49,843 nucleotides of DNA from Lachnospiraceae bacterium (GTDB lineage Bacteria > Bacillota > Clostridia > Lachnospirales > Lachnospiraceae). The stretch lies in the NCBI GenBank assembly GCA_017623295.1, contig JAGAPK010000044.1, positions 1-49,843 on the forward strand. The letters run 5' to 3'. The notes beneath the pieces were generated by a model that was not told where the DNA came from, ran no database searches, and saw only the letters and a program-made list of their open reading frames with translations. Shown here piece by piece: positions 17,855-26,792 of the stretch (within the stretch, counting starts at the first letter, position 1; every line of letters begins with the position of its first letter). Position numbers and translations under genes: made by a program.

Positions 17855-19531
17855 ATGAGAAGCGACAATGTAAAAAGTGGTATGCAGCAGGCACCACACA
17901 GAAGTTTGTTTAATGCACTTGGATTTACCGAAGAAGAAATGAAGAAACCTATGGTCGGTATCGTAAGTTCTTATAATGAAATTGTACCGGGTCATATGAA
18001 TCTGGATAAAATTGTAAATGCAGTTAAATTAGGAGTAGCAGAAGCTGGTGGTGTTCCGGTTGTATTTCCGGCAATTGCAGTTTGTGATGGTATTGCAATG
18101 GGTCACATTGGTATGAAATATTCTCTTGTAACAAGAGATCTGATTGCAGACTCGACAGAATGTATGGCACTTGCACACCAGTTTGATGCTCTTGTTATGG
18201 TTCCAAACTGTGATAAAAACGTACCGGGTCTTTTGATGGCGGCAGCCAGAATCAATGTACCTACCGTATTTGTTTCCGGTGGTCCGATGTTAGCCGGTCA
18301 TGTAAAAGGACAGAAGAGAAGTCTTTCTTCCATGTTCGAAGCAGTTGGTTCCCATGCAGCCGGAACAATGACAGAGGAAGAGGTAAGAGAATTTGAAGAA
18401 AAAGTATGTCCGACTTGTGGTTCCTGTTCCGGTATGTATACAGCAAACTCCATGAACTGTCTGACAGAAGCACTTGGTATGGGACTTCGTGGAAATGGAA
18501 CTATTCCGGCTGTTTATTCTGAAAGAATTAAGCTGGCAAAACATGCCGGTATGGCAGTTATGGAAATGTATCGTAAAGATATCAGACCAAGAGATATTAT
18601 GACAAAAGAAGCTATTTTAAATGCTTTGACAATTGATATGGCACTTGGATGTTCTACAAACTCTATGCTTCATTTGCCGGCAATTGCACATGAAGTTGGA
18701 TTTGATTTTGATATTGCTTTTGCAAATGAAATCAGTGAGAAAACACCAAATCTGTGTCATCTGGCTCCGGCAGGTCCTACTTACATGGAAGACTTAAACG
18801 AAGCGGGTGGAGTTTATGCCGTTATGAAAGAACTGGCAGATATCGGCTTATTACATACGGATTGTATGACCGTAACAGGCAAAACTGTTGGCGAAAATAT
18901 TGCAAATGCAGTGAATAAAAATCCGGAAGTTATCCGTACTGTGGATAATCCATATTCTAAGACCGGTGGTCTGGCTGTACTGAAAGGTAATCTGGCACCA
19001 GATGGCAGTGTTGTAAAACGTTCAGCAGTTGTAGAAGAAATGATGGTACATGAAGGCCCTGCCCGTGTATTTGATTGCGAAGAAGATGCAATTGATGCAA
19101 TTAAGAGTGGTAAAATTGTTGCCGGTGATGTTGTTGTAATCCGTTACGAAGGACCAAAAGGCGGACCTGGTATGCGTGAGATGTTAAATCCTACATCAGC
19201 AATTGCCGGTATGGGACTTGGTTCCAGTGTTGCACTGATTACGGATGGACGTTTCTCAGGTGCATCCAGAGGTGCTTCTATCGGACACGTTTCTCCGGAA
19301 GCGGCAGTAGGTGGACCAATTGCGTTAATTGAAGAGGGTGATATCATCAGTATCAACATTCCGGAAATGAAACTGGATGTGAAAGTATCTGATGAAGAGA
19401 TGGCGGCTAGAAAAGCAAAATGGCAGCCAAGAGAACCTAAGGTTACATCCGGTTATCTTTCAAGATATCGTGAACTTGTAACAAGCGGTAACAGGGGTGC
19501 GATTCTGGAAGTACCAAAGACGAATAAATAA
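17855..19531 (+). CDS. ilvD: Dihydroxy-acid dehydratase
   Basis: A 558-aa Fe-S dehydratase converting dihydroxyisovalerate and dihydroxymethylvalerate to 2-oxo acids, the common third step of Val and Ile synthesis. Cluster cysteines are in NCDKNVPG (around 118-125) and PTCGSCSG (around 185-192). [20 protein letters not shown] is a late signature. Length is typical. TGGAGGAA precedes the ATG. ilvB follows after 56 bases, and both act in the same pathway as leuB upstream. The oxygen-labile cluster suits an anaerobe. Confidence 0.98.
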   Translation: MRSDNVKSGMQQAPHRSLFNALGFTEEEMKKPMVGIVSSYNEIVPGHMNLDKIVNAVKLGVAEAGGVPVVFPAIAVCDGIAMGHIGMKYSLVTRDLIADSTECMALAHQFDALVMVPNCDKNVPGLLMAAARINVPTVFVSGGPMLAGHVKGQKRSLSSMFEAVGSHAAGTMTEEEVREFEEKVCPTCGSCSGMYTANSMNCLTEALGMGLRGNGTIPAVYSERIKLAKHAGMAVMEMYRKDIRPRDIMTKEAILNALTIDMALGCSTNSMLHLPAIAHEVGFDFDIAFANEISEKTPNLCHLAPAGPTYMEDLNEAGGVYAVMKELADIGLLHTDCMTVTGKTVGENIANAVNKNPEVIRTVDNPYSKTGGLAVLKGNLAPDGSVVKRSAVVEEMMVHEGPARVFDCEEDAIDAIKSGKIVAGDVVVIRYEGPKGGPGMREMLNPTSAIAGMGLGSSVALITDGRFSGASRGASIGHVSPEAAVGGPIALIEEGDIISINIPEMKLDVKVSDEEMAARKAKWQPREPKVTSGYLSRYRELVTSGNRGAILEVPKTNK

Positions 19532-19587
19532 TCGAAGATATCATATCGTGGATACAATGTAAGGGATAGGATTAAGGAGGATAAAAG

Positions 19588-21264
19588 ATGTTACTGACAG
19601 GTGCAGAAATCGTTGTAGAATGTTTGAAAGAGCAGGGAGTAGATACCGTTTTCGGTTATCCGGGCGGAACAATTTTGAATGTATATGATGCTCTGTATAA
19701 ACATAGTAATGAAATAAATCATATTCTGACTTCGCATGAGCAAGGCGCTGCTCATGCGGCAGATGGTTATGCGAGAGCTACCGGTAAAGTCGGTGTGTGC
19801 ATGGCAACCAGCGGACCGGGTGCAACCAATCTCGTAACAGGTATTGCAACAGCATATATGGATTCCGTACCAATGGTAGCAATTACTTGTAATGTAAATT
19901 TACCTTCTCTTGGAAAAGATTCTTTCCAGGAGGTTGATATTGCCGGTGTAACTATGCCGATTACGAAACATGGCTATATCGTAAAGGATGTCAACATTCT
20001 GGCAGACACCCTTCGTAAAGCATTTACAATTGCAAGAAGCGGTAGACCGGGTCCTGTATTAGTTGACATTACAAAAGATGTAACAGCAAATACCTGTGAG
20101 TTTACGCCACAGACTGTAATAACAGAAGAACTTCCTGTGAAATATACAGATACAGATATTGACACAGCAGTGGAACTGATTAAAGCAGCAAAAAAACCAT
20201 TTATTTATGTAGGTGGTGGTGCGGTTATTTCCGGAGCTGCTGATGAAGTACGTGAATTTGCAGCAAAAGTAGATGCACCGGTATGTGATACCTTAATGGG
20301 TAAAGGTGTTTTTGATGGTCACGACGAGCGTTATACAGGTATGATTGGCATGCACGGAACCAAAGCATCTAACTTTGGCGTAAGTGAATGTGATCTTTTG
20401 ATTGCTCTTGGCGCAAGATTTTCTGACCGTGTTGTTGGTAATCCAAAGAAATTTGCAGAGAATGCTAAAGTATTACATATCGATATTGATGCAGCGGAAA
20501 TAAACAAAAATATCCGTACGGACGTATCTATTGTAGGTGATTTGAAAGATGTTCTTGCTAAATTAAATGCAAAATTAGAAGGACAGAAGAATGAAGAATG
20601 GATAAAACACATTGTAGAACTGAAAGCAAAATATCCATTAAATTATGATACTTCTGTTTTATCCTGTCCTTATGTAATGGAAGAAATTGACCGTGTTACC
20701 AAAGGTCAGGCAATTATTACTACCGATGTTGGACAGCATCAGATGTGGGCAGCCCAGTATTACAAATACTCCAGCCCTCGCACATTTCTTTCTTCCGGTG
20801 GACTTGGAACAATGGGATATGGGCTTGGAGCATGTATCGGTGCCAAGATGGGACAGCCGGATAAGGTATGTATTAACATTGCAGGAGATGGCTGTTTCCG
20901 TATGAATATGAATGAACTGGCAACAGCAAGCCGCTACAATATTCCGATTATTCAGGTTGTAATCAACAATCATGTTCTTGGTATGGTTAGACAGTGGCAG
21001 ACCTTGTTCTATGGTGAGCGTTATTCACAGACTGTCTTAAGTGATAAGGTGGATTTCTGTAAAGTAGCAGAAGGTCTTGGTTGTGAGGCTATTCGTGTCA
21101 CGAAGAAAGAAGAAGTTGCACCGGCTATTGAAAAAGCACTTCAGTTAAAAACTCCTGTTTTGATTGAATGTATCATTCCGGAAGATGATAAGGTATTCCC
21201 AATGGTACCGGCAGGTGCGCCAATCAGCGAAGCTTTTGATGCACAGGATTTGGCTTCAAAGTAA
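19588..21264 (+). CDS. ilvB: Acetolactate synthase, catalytic subunit
   Basis: A 558-aa thiamine diphosphate and FAD enzyme condensing pyruvate with pyruvate or 2-oxobutyrate at the first committed step of Val/Ile/Leu synthesis. The catalytic Glu is E51 in SHEQGAAHAADGYARATG. The ThDP site is GDGCFRMNMNELATA, followed by the NN pair. AAGGAGGATAAA gives a strong ribosome site. The biosynthetic family usually needs a regulatory subunit (ilvN/ilvH), which is not adjacent here. A catabolic AlsS is less likely given ilvD and leuB as neighbours. Confidence 0.96.
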   Translation: MLLTGAEIVVECLKEQGVDTVFGYPGGTILNVYDALYKHSNEINHILTSHEQGAAHAADGYARATGKVGVCMATSGPGATNLVTGIATAYMDSVPMVAITCNVNLPSLGKDSFQEVDIAGVTMPITKHGYIVKDVNILADTLRKAFTIARSGRPGPVLVDITKDVTANTCEFTPQTVITEELPVKYTDTDIDTAVELIKAAKKPFIYVGGGAVISGAADEVREFAAKVDAPVCDTLMGKGVFDGHDERYTGMIGMHGTKASNFGVSECDLLIALGARFSDRVVGNPKKFAENAKVLHIDIDAAEINKNIRTDVSIVGDLKDVLAKLNAKLEGQKNEEWIKHIVELKAKYPLNYDTSVLSCPYVMEEIDRVTKGQAIITTDVGQHQMWAAQYYKYSSPRTFLSSGGLGTMGYGLGACIGAKMGQPDKVCINIAGDGCFRMNMNELATASRYNIPIIQVVINNHVLGMVRQWQTLFYGERYSQTVLSDKVDFCKVAEGLGCEAIRVTKKEEVAPAIEKALQLKTPVLIECIIPEDDKVFPMVPAGAPISEAFDAQDLASK

Positions 21265-21294
21265 CAAAAAATTTTAGCAGACTGGAAATGTCTT

Positions 21295-22692
21295 ATGAGG
21301 AAAAAGTGGTTAAAAACTAGTATTCTTATATTGTTTATTGTGTTAATTCAGCTTATGGCAGTTTATGTAGGATTGGCAATCTATTACAAGAATGCTTTTG
21401 AGTATGGCACATGGATTAATGGAATTTATTGTACCGGTAAAAGTATTGATGAGATCAATGATGAACTTGTAGGGCAGTTCCAGTATGAAGGTATCACGGT
21501 ATATGACAAGAACCGAAATTCTTATTTTATCAGTGCAGAAGATATTGATTATCAGTTCGATTTCAAAGAAGCTTTGAAGCTTTATTTGGAGCGGCAGAAT
21601 TCATGGCTCTGGATTGATAGTTTCTGGAAGGTCAGAAAAGATAGCCTTACACCGGTTGTGTCTTTTGATGAAGTAAAGTTTGAAGAATGTTTTGAACAAA
21701 TGCCTTTTCTTCTGGAAGGAAAGCAGGAGGAGAGGGAAATATCCATTATTAAGACCAATCAGGGGTATGAACTTCTGAATGAAAGAACCGATGTACTGGA
21801 TGTTGAAGAAGCAAAACTGGCGATTTTACAAGCAGTGGAAAATTCAGAAGCAGAGATTTCGTTAACAGAAGCATTGTGCTATCATGATTTGGAACTAACG
21901 CCGCAGATGCAGGAAACACTGGCAATGTGGAAACTGATAGAGGATTTCCAGAATTGTGGTATCGTATATCAGATGGGAGATGAACAGATAGCGATTGATG
22001 CATCTGTGGTATGTGACTGGATATTACTGGATGAAGATGGTAATTTCGCGTTGGACGATACCGGTGCGTTGCAGCTACGGGAAGGTGCTGTTGAAGAGTT
22101 TATTGAAGAACTCGCAACGGAATATGATACGGTAGGCAGTACGCGAACCTTCCAATCTACCAGAGGCGACCTGATTACAATTGAAGGCGGTATTTATGGT
22201 AACAAGCTGGATAAAAAAGCAGAAATCGCCTATTTGGAAGAAGCTTTTGTGAATAAAGTAGAAGAGGTTCATACGCCAACTTATACACAAATGGGTATGA
22301 AACAGGGAAAAGACGATATCGGTGATACTTATATAGAAGTAGATATGACGAAGCAGATGATGTATTACTACCAGGACGGTAAGTTAATGGTAGAAACTCC
22401 GATTGTTACGGGAAATACATCCAGACGAATGGGAACACCGGAAGGTGTTAATTATGTCTATCTGAAACAGACAGACCGTGTTTTGCGTGGCGAAGGCTAT
22501 GCTTCTCATGTTAACTTCTGGATGCCGGTAAAAGGAAATATCGGAATTCATGATGCATCATGGCGAAGTAATTATGGTGGAACAATTTACCAGACAAATG
22601 GTTCACATGGCTGTATTAACACCCCGTATGAGGCAATGACGAAGATTTATGAGTTAGTGGAAGTAGGAACACCGGTTGTCATGTTTTATTAG
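21295..22692 (+). CDS. Membrane-anchored L,D-transpeptidase (YkuD), peptidoglycan-binding
   Basis: A 465-aa envelope enzyme. A single N-terminal anchor (8-31) is followed by a long extracytoplasmic region resembling PG_binding_4 repeats (45-330) and a C-terminal YkuD domain (345-465). The active site is GIHDASW followed by SHGCINTPYEA, with the Cys nucleophile in SHGCIN. These enzymes make 3-3 crosslinks or anchor proteins to peptidoglycan and resist most beta-lactams. It starts 30 bases after ilvB with only a weak site (GGAAA), so it may be a downstream member of that operon, although its function is unrelated. Confidence 0.92.
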   Translation: MRKKWLKTSILILFIVLIQLMAVYVGLAIYYKNAFEYGTWINGIYCTGKSIDEINDELVGQFQYEGITVYDKNRNSYFISAEDIDYQFDFKEALKLYLERQNSWLWIDSFWKVRKDSLTPVVSFDEVKFEECFEQMPFLLEGKQEEREISIIKTNQGYELLNERTDVLDVEEAKLAILQAVENSEAEISLTEALCYHDLELTPQMQETLAMWKLIEDFQNCGIVYQMGDEQIAIDASVVCDWILLDEDGNFALDDTGALQLREGAVEEFIEELATEYDTVGSTRTFQSTRGDLITIEGGIYGNKLDKKAEIAYLEEAFVNKVEEVHTPTYTQMGMKQGKDDIGDTYIEVDMTKQMMYYYQDGKLMVETPIVTGNTSRRMGTPEGVNYVYLKQTDRVLRGEGYASHVNFWMPVKGNIGIHDASWRSNYGGTIYQTNGSHGCINTPYEAMTKIYELVEVGTPVVMFY

Positions 22693-22718
22693 AAAATGAA
22701 AGTTTTTTAACAATGTAA

Positions 22719-22747
22719 TTGACTAAAGCGTATGAAAAATGTAAAAT
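22719..22747 (+). promoter_or_regulatory. Promoter of serC-serA
   Basis: TTGACT (22719-22724), a 17-base spacer and TAAAAT (22742-22747), 45 bases before the serC start. Confidence 0.75.
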
Positions 22748-22792
22748 GTTTCTTAGTTTATAAAAATTTAATCATAACTGGAGGAGAAAAAA

Positions 22793-23875
22793 GTGTCTAG
22801 AGTATACAATTTTTCAGCAGGTCCGGCAGTTTTACCTGAAGAAGTATTAAAAGAAGCTGCGGAGGAAATGTTAGACTATAAGGGAACTGGAATGTCTGTT
22901 ATGGAGATGAGTCATCGTTCCAAAGCTTACGATACGATTATCAAAGAAGCAGAAGCAGACTTAAGAACTTTATTAAATATTCCGGATAACTATAAGGTTT
23001 TATTTTTACAGGGTGGTGCAAGCTTAGTATTTGCATCTGTACCAATGAACCTGATGAAAAATCGTAAGGCTGGTTATATTATCACAGGTCAGTGGGCAAA
23101 GAAAGCATTTCAGGAAGCAAAAATTTATGGTGAAGCAGTAGAACTTGCTTCTTCTGCAGATGAAACTTTCTCTTACATACCGGATTGCTCTGATTTACCA
23201 ATTACAGACGATATGGACTATGTTTATATCTGTGAGAATAATACAATTTACGGAACAAAATTCCAGACTTTACCAAATACAAAAGGCAAAATCCTTGTTT
23301 CTGATGTATCATCCTGTTTCTTATCTGAACCAATGGATGTGACAAAATACGGCATGGTTTACGCAGGGGTTCAGAAGAATGTTGGTCCTGCAGGTACTCA
23401 GGTTGTTATTATCAGAGAAGACCTTTTGACAGATGATGTTTTACCGGGAACACCTACTATGATGAAATATAAGATTCATTCAGACAATGATTCTTTATAT
23501 AATACACCTCCAAGTTATGGTATTTATATTTGTGGTAAGGTATTCAAATGGCTGCTTAAAAACGGCGGTTTGGAAGCTATGAAAGAATTAAATGAGAAAA
23601 AAGCTAAGATTTTATATGATTTCTTAGACGAGAGCAGCTTATTTAAAGGAACTGTTCGTAAAGAAGACCGTTCTTTGATGAATGTACCATTTGTTACAGG
23701 TAATGATGAATTGGATGCAAAATTCATTAAAGAAGCAACTGCTGCAGGATTTGTAAACCTTAAAGGTCACCGCAGCGTAGGTGGTATGCGTGCAAGTATC
23801 TACAATGCTATGCCAATGGAAGGTGTAGAGAAGTTAGTTGCATTTATGAAAGAATTTGAAGCAAACAATAAGTAA
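22793..23875 (+). CDS. serC: Phosphoserine aminotransferase
   Basis: A 360-aa PLP enzyme that transfers an amino group from glutamate to 3-phosphohydroxypyruvate, giving phosphoserine. FSAGPAVLPEEVL at the N-terminus, the PLP-binding Lys in YAGVQKNVGPAG (around 195) and RASIYNAMP at the C-terminus are family marks. The start codon is GTG at 22793, fixed by the strong site GGAGGAG 6 bases upstream and by the conserved SRVYNFSAGP beginning. serA follows after 30 bases. The phosphatase serB is not present in the window. Confidence 0.97.
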   Translation: MSRVYNFSAGPAVLPEEVLKEAAEEMLDYKGTGMSVMEMSHRSKAYDTIIKEAEADLRTLLNIPDNYKVLFLQGGASLVFASVPMNLMKNRKAGYIITGQWAKKAFQEAKIYGEAVELASSADETFSYIPDCSDLPITDDMDYVYICENNTIYGTKFQTLPNTKGKILVSDVSSCFLSEPMDVTKYGMVYAGVQKNVGPAGTQVVIIREDLLTDDVLPGTPTMMKYKIHSDNDSLYNTPPSYGIYICGKVFKWLLKNGGLEAMKELNEKKAKILYDFLDESSLFKGTVRKEDRSLMNVPFVTGNDELDAKFIKEATAAGFVNLKGHRSVGGMRASIYNAMPMEGVEKLVAFMKEFEANNK

Positions 23876-23905
23876 GAGCAGTTACATAGAAAAGAGGAAA
23901 TAGAA

Positions 23906-25069
23906 ATGTTTAAATATCATTGTTTAAATCCAATCGCAGAAGTTGGTCTTGTAAAATTCAGCGATCAGTATACGAAAACAGAAGATGTTAATGAAGCTGA
24001 CGGTATTTTAGTAAGAAGTGCAGCTATGCATGATATGGAATTACCGGAAAATCTGCTTGCAATCGCAAGAGCAGGTGCAGGTGTTAATAATATCCCGTTA
24101 GATAAATGTGCAGAGAAGGGTATTGTTGTATTTAATACTCCGGGAGCCAATGCAAATGGTGTAAAGGAGCTTGTTATCGCAGGTATGCTTCTTGCATCCA
24201 GAGATGTTGTTGGTGGTATTGAATGGGTATTAGAGAACAAAGATGATGAAAATATTGCCAAAACAGCTGAGAAAGCAAAGAAAAATTTTGCCGGAACAGA
24301 AATTCAGGACAAAAAGTTAGGTATTATTGGTCTTGGTGCTATCGGTGTTAAAGTTGCTAACGTAGCAAAACATCTTGGTATGGAAGTATACGGATATGAC
24401 CCATATGTTTCCGTAGATGCAGCATGGAACTTAAGCCGTGATGTTAAACATGTATTAAACGTAGATGAAATTTATGAAAATTGTGATATCATTACCATTC
24501 ATGTACCTTTAATGGATGCAACAAAGGGTATGATTAACAAAGAGGCTATCGATAAAATGAAAGATGGCGTTATTTTAATGAACTTTGCAAGAGATCTTCT
24601 TATGGATGAGAAAGCAGTTCTGGATGGTATTGCAGCAGGTAAGGTTCGTAAGTATGTATCCGACTTCCCAAATCCTACAACAGCAGGAAAAGAGGGATGT
24701 ATCGTAATTCCTCATTTGGGAGCTTCTACCGAAGAATCCGAAGATAACTGTGCAAAGATGGCAGTAAAAGAACTGATGGATTATCTGGAAAATGGTAATA
24801 TCATCAACAGTGTAAACTATCCAAAATGTGATATGGGTGTTTGCGTAAAAGCTGGTCGTGTTGCAATTTTCCATAAGAACATTGCTAATATGATTACGAA
24901 ATTTACTGCATGTTTCGGTGATGAAGGAATCAATATTTCTGATATGACAAATAAGTCTAAAGGAGAAGTTGCTTACACAATGTTAGATATCGAAGAACCT
25001 GCTTCTGAAGATATTATCAAGAAATTGGAGTCTATTGAAGGCGTTTTCCGTGTAAGAGTAGTAAAATAG
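23906..25069 (+). CDS. serA: D-3-phosphoglycerate dehydrogenase
   Basis: A 387-aa NAD-dependent enzyme that oxidises 3-phosphoglycerate, the entry to serine synthesis. The NAD-binding GLGAIGVKVANVA begins near residue 141. The catalytic His lies in PHLGASTEESEDN near residue 272. A C-terminal ACT domain (about 318-387) is the usual serine sensor for feedback control. It is the short form without the intervening domain. It is co-transcribed with serC and ended by a strong hairpin. Confidence 0.96.
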   Translation: MFKYHCLNPIAEVGLVKFSDQYTKTEDVNEADGILVRSAAMHDMELPENLLAIARAGAGVNNIPLDKCAEKGIVVFNTPGANANGVKELVIAGMLLASRDVVGGIEWVLENKDDENIAKTAEKAKKNFAGTEIQDKKLGIIGLGAIGVKVANVAKHLGMEVYGYDPYVSVDAAWNLSRDVKHVLNVDEIYENCDIITIHVPLMDATKGMINKEAIDKMKDGVILMNFARDLLMDEKAVLDGIAAGKVRKYVSDFPNPTTAGKEGCIVIPHLGASTEESEDNCAKMAVKELMDYLENGNIINSVNYPKCDMGVCVKAGRVAIFHKNIANMITKFTACFGDEGINISDMTNKSKGEVAYTMLDIEEPASEDIIKKLESIEGVFRVRVVK

Positions 25070-25093
25070 GAAATGATGTGAATAAATGATAGA

Positions 25094-25121
25094 GGCGCAA
25101 GCATTGAGCTTGCGCCTTTTT
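25094..25121 (+). terminator. Terminator after serA
   Basis: A perfect 9-bp stem pairs GGCGCAAGC (25094-25102) with GCTTGCGCC (25108-25116), followed by five T. It touches the stop codon of the minus-strand gene but has no T-run in that direction. Confidence 0.93.
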
Positions 25122-25401
25122 ACTGTAAATTATTTGCCATGCTGGAGAAATTAACGTTTCCGTCATTCAAATCTGCCTGAAATTGTTCTTCTGCTTTTAC
25201 AGAAGCTTCACTTGCAAGATCCATATAAAGAATGAAAACATCTTCTAAGGCCATTCCTTTTTCTTTTGCGATTTCTTCCATAACAGGACGAAGTGCATCT
25301 AATTGATAAGAAATTTGTGTTTTCTGTGGGTCAATATCAGCTAATACTTTTTCAGCGTAATCATTGATTCTATTAAGAATTTCTGCATGTTCTGCTGTCA
25401 T
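25120..25401 (-). CDS. Small protein of unknown function (93 aa)
   Basis: Unrecognised 93-aa protein, acidic and predicted mostly helical, without signal peptide or membrane segment. Near residues 24-50 it carries DPQKTQISYQLDALRPVMEE. It is judged real because AAAGGAAG lies about 8 bases before the ATG on the minus strand, the codon use is like its neighbours, and no other gene overlaps it. It sits alone between serA and DUF1015 on the opposite strand. A helical cytoplasmic regulator or adaptor is possible but cannot be shown. Confidence 0.72.
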   Translation of the reverse strand: MTAEHAEILNRINDYAEKVLADIDPQKTQISYQLDALRPVMEEIAKEKGMALEDVFILYMDLASEASVKAEEQFQADLNDGNVNFSSMANNLQ

Positions 25402-25451
25402 TTTTTCACTTCCTTTTCTTAGATTAACATTGTTATTTTAACACCAGATGC

Positions 25452-25480
25452 TTGTGCTGTATAGGCATTTTTGCTAAAAT
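25452..25480 (+). promoter_or_regulatory. Candidate promoter of the DUF1015-glgB-mscS unit
   Basis: TTGTGC (25452-25457), a 17-base spacer and TAAAAT (25475-25480) lie 35 bases before the DUF1015 start, in the region divergent from the 93-aa gene. Confidence 0.5.
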
Positions 25481-25514
25481 AAAATATAAAGATTTTATGA
25501 ACAGGAGAAATAGG

Positions 25515-26756
25515 ATGGCTGATATAATTCCTTTTAAGGCAATCAGACCAAGGACGGACTTGGTAGAGAAAATTGCTGCTTTGCCATATGATGTATATAG
25601 CAGAGAAGAAGCGAGAGAAAAGGTAAAAGATGATAAGCATTCTTTCCTTCGGATAGACAGACCGGAAACTCAGTTTCCGGAAGATTATGATATGTATGCA
25701 CCGGAAGTATATGAGAAAGCACATGATATGCTTTGGGATATGGTGAAAAATGGCGAGTTTATTACAGAAGACAAGCCAGCCTATTATGTGTACGAGCTTG
25801 TTATGAATGGCAGATCGCAGGTTGGAATTGCAGCTTGTGCATCGGTAGATGATTATGAGAATCAGATAATTAAGAAACATGAAAATACAAGAGCAGATAA
25901 AGAAGCAGACCGGATTCGTCATGTTGATATCTGTAATGCGCAGACAGGACCTATTTTTCTTGCTTATCGAAGAAGAGAAGAAATAGAGAAACAGGTAAAG
26001 GAAGCAATGCAGAAGAAGCCGGTATATGATTTTACTGCAGAGGATGGCATTACACATCGTATCTGGGTCATTGATGAGGAAGAATCGGTAGCTGCCATTC
26101 AGAAGGGATTTTCACAGGTTGATTCTGTTTATATAGCAGATGGACATCATCGTTGTGCTTCTGCTGTGAAGGTTTCCAAGAAAAGAAGAGAGGCAAATCC
26201 TGATTATACGGGACAGGAAGCATTTAATCATTTCCTCTCTGTTATTTTCCCGGATGACCAGCTTATGATTATGGATTATAACCGTGTTTTAAAATCCTTA
26301 AATGGTTATTCGGAAGAAGAATTTCTTGCAAAAGTGCAAGCGGTTTTTACAACAGAAGAAATCGGAACGAAAGCATATCATCCGGCGAAAAAGGGTGAAA
26401 TGGGAATGTATTTGCAGGGAATGTGGTATAAACTTACTATTAAGCCGGAAATGTTACAAGGTGATCCGGTGAAAGATTTAGATGTTTCTATTTTACAGGA
26501 CTATTTGCTTGGTCCGGTGTTAGATATATTAGATCCGAAGACAGACGGAAGAATTGATTTTGTTGGTGGAATCAGAGGACTTACGGAACTGGAAAGAAGA
26601 GTACATACGGATTGTAAAGTGGCTTTTTCTATGTATCCGACAAGCATTCATGAATTGTTTGCTGTTTCTGATGCCGGAAAGTTAATGCCGCCTAAATCAA
26701 CATGGTTTGAACCGAAACTTCGCAGTGGTCTTTTGATACATTCATTAGAAGAATAA
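25515..26756 (+). CDS. DUF1015 family protein next to serine genes
   Basis: A 413-aa cytoplasmic protein of the DUF1015 family. Conserved motifs are PYDVYSREEAR (25-35), HENTRADKEADR (122-133) and DGHHR (209-213), which look like a catalytic site rich in His, Arg and Asp. The start at 25515 follows AGGAG with 7-base spacing; upstream in-frame codons lack a site. It lies near serC-serA, an arrangement repeated in many Clostridia, so a role around serine or phosphoserine metabolism, possibly a kinase-type reaction, is plausible inference. The exact reaction is not asserted here. glgB follows after 36 bases. Confidence 0.88.
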   Translation: MADIIPFKAIRPRTDLVEKIAALPYDVYSREEAREKVKDDKHSFLRIDRPETQFPEDYDMYAPEVYEKAHDMLWDMVKNGEFITEDKPAYYVYELVMNGRSQVGIAACASVDDYENQIIKKHENTRADKEADRIRHVDICNAQTGPIFLAYRRREEIEKQVKEAMQKKPVYDFTAEDGITHRIWVIDEEESVAAIQKGFSQVDSVYIADGHHRCASAVKVSKKRREANPDYTGQEAFNHFLSVIFPDDQLMIMDYNRVLKSLNGYSEEEFLAKVQAVFTTEEIGTKAYHPAKKGEMGMYLQGMWYKLTIKPEMLQGDPVKDLDVSILQDYLLGPVLDILDPKTDGRIDFVGGIRGLTELERRVHTDCKVAFSMYPTSIHELFAVSDAGKLMPPKSTWFEPKLRSGLLIHSLEE

Positions 26757-26792
26757 AATGGTTCAGACTAAGAAAGGGATAAGGTGATAGAA

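Noticed and set aside
25419-26057. 212-aa minus-strand ORF inside DUF1015
   Set aside because: Low-complexity, membrane-like composition without a ribosome site, wholly antisense to a conserved gene.
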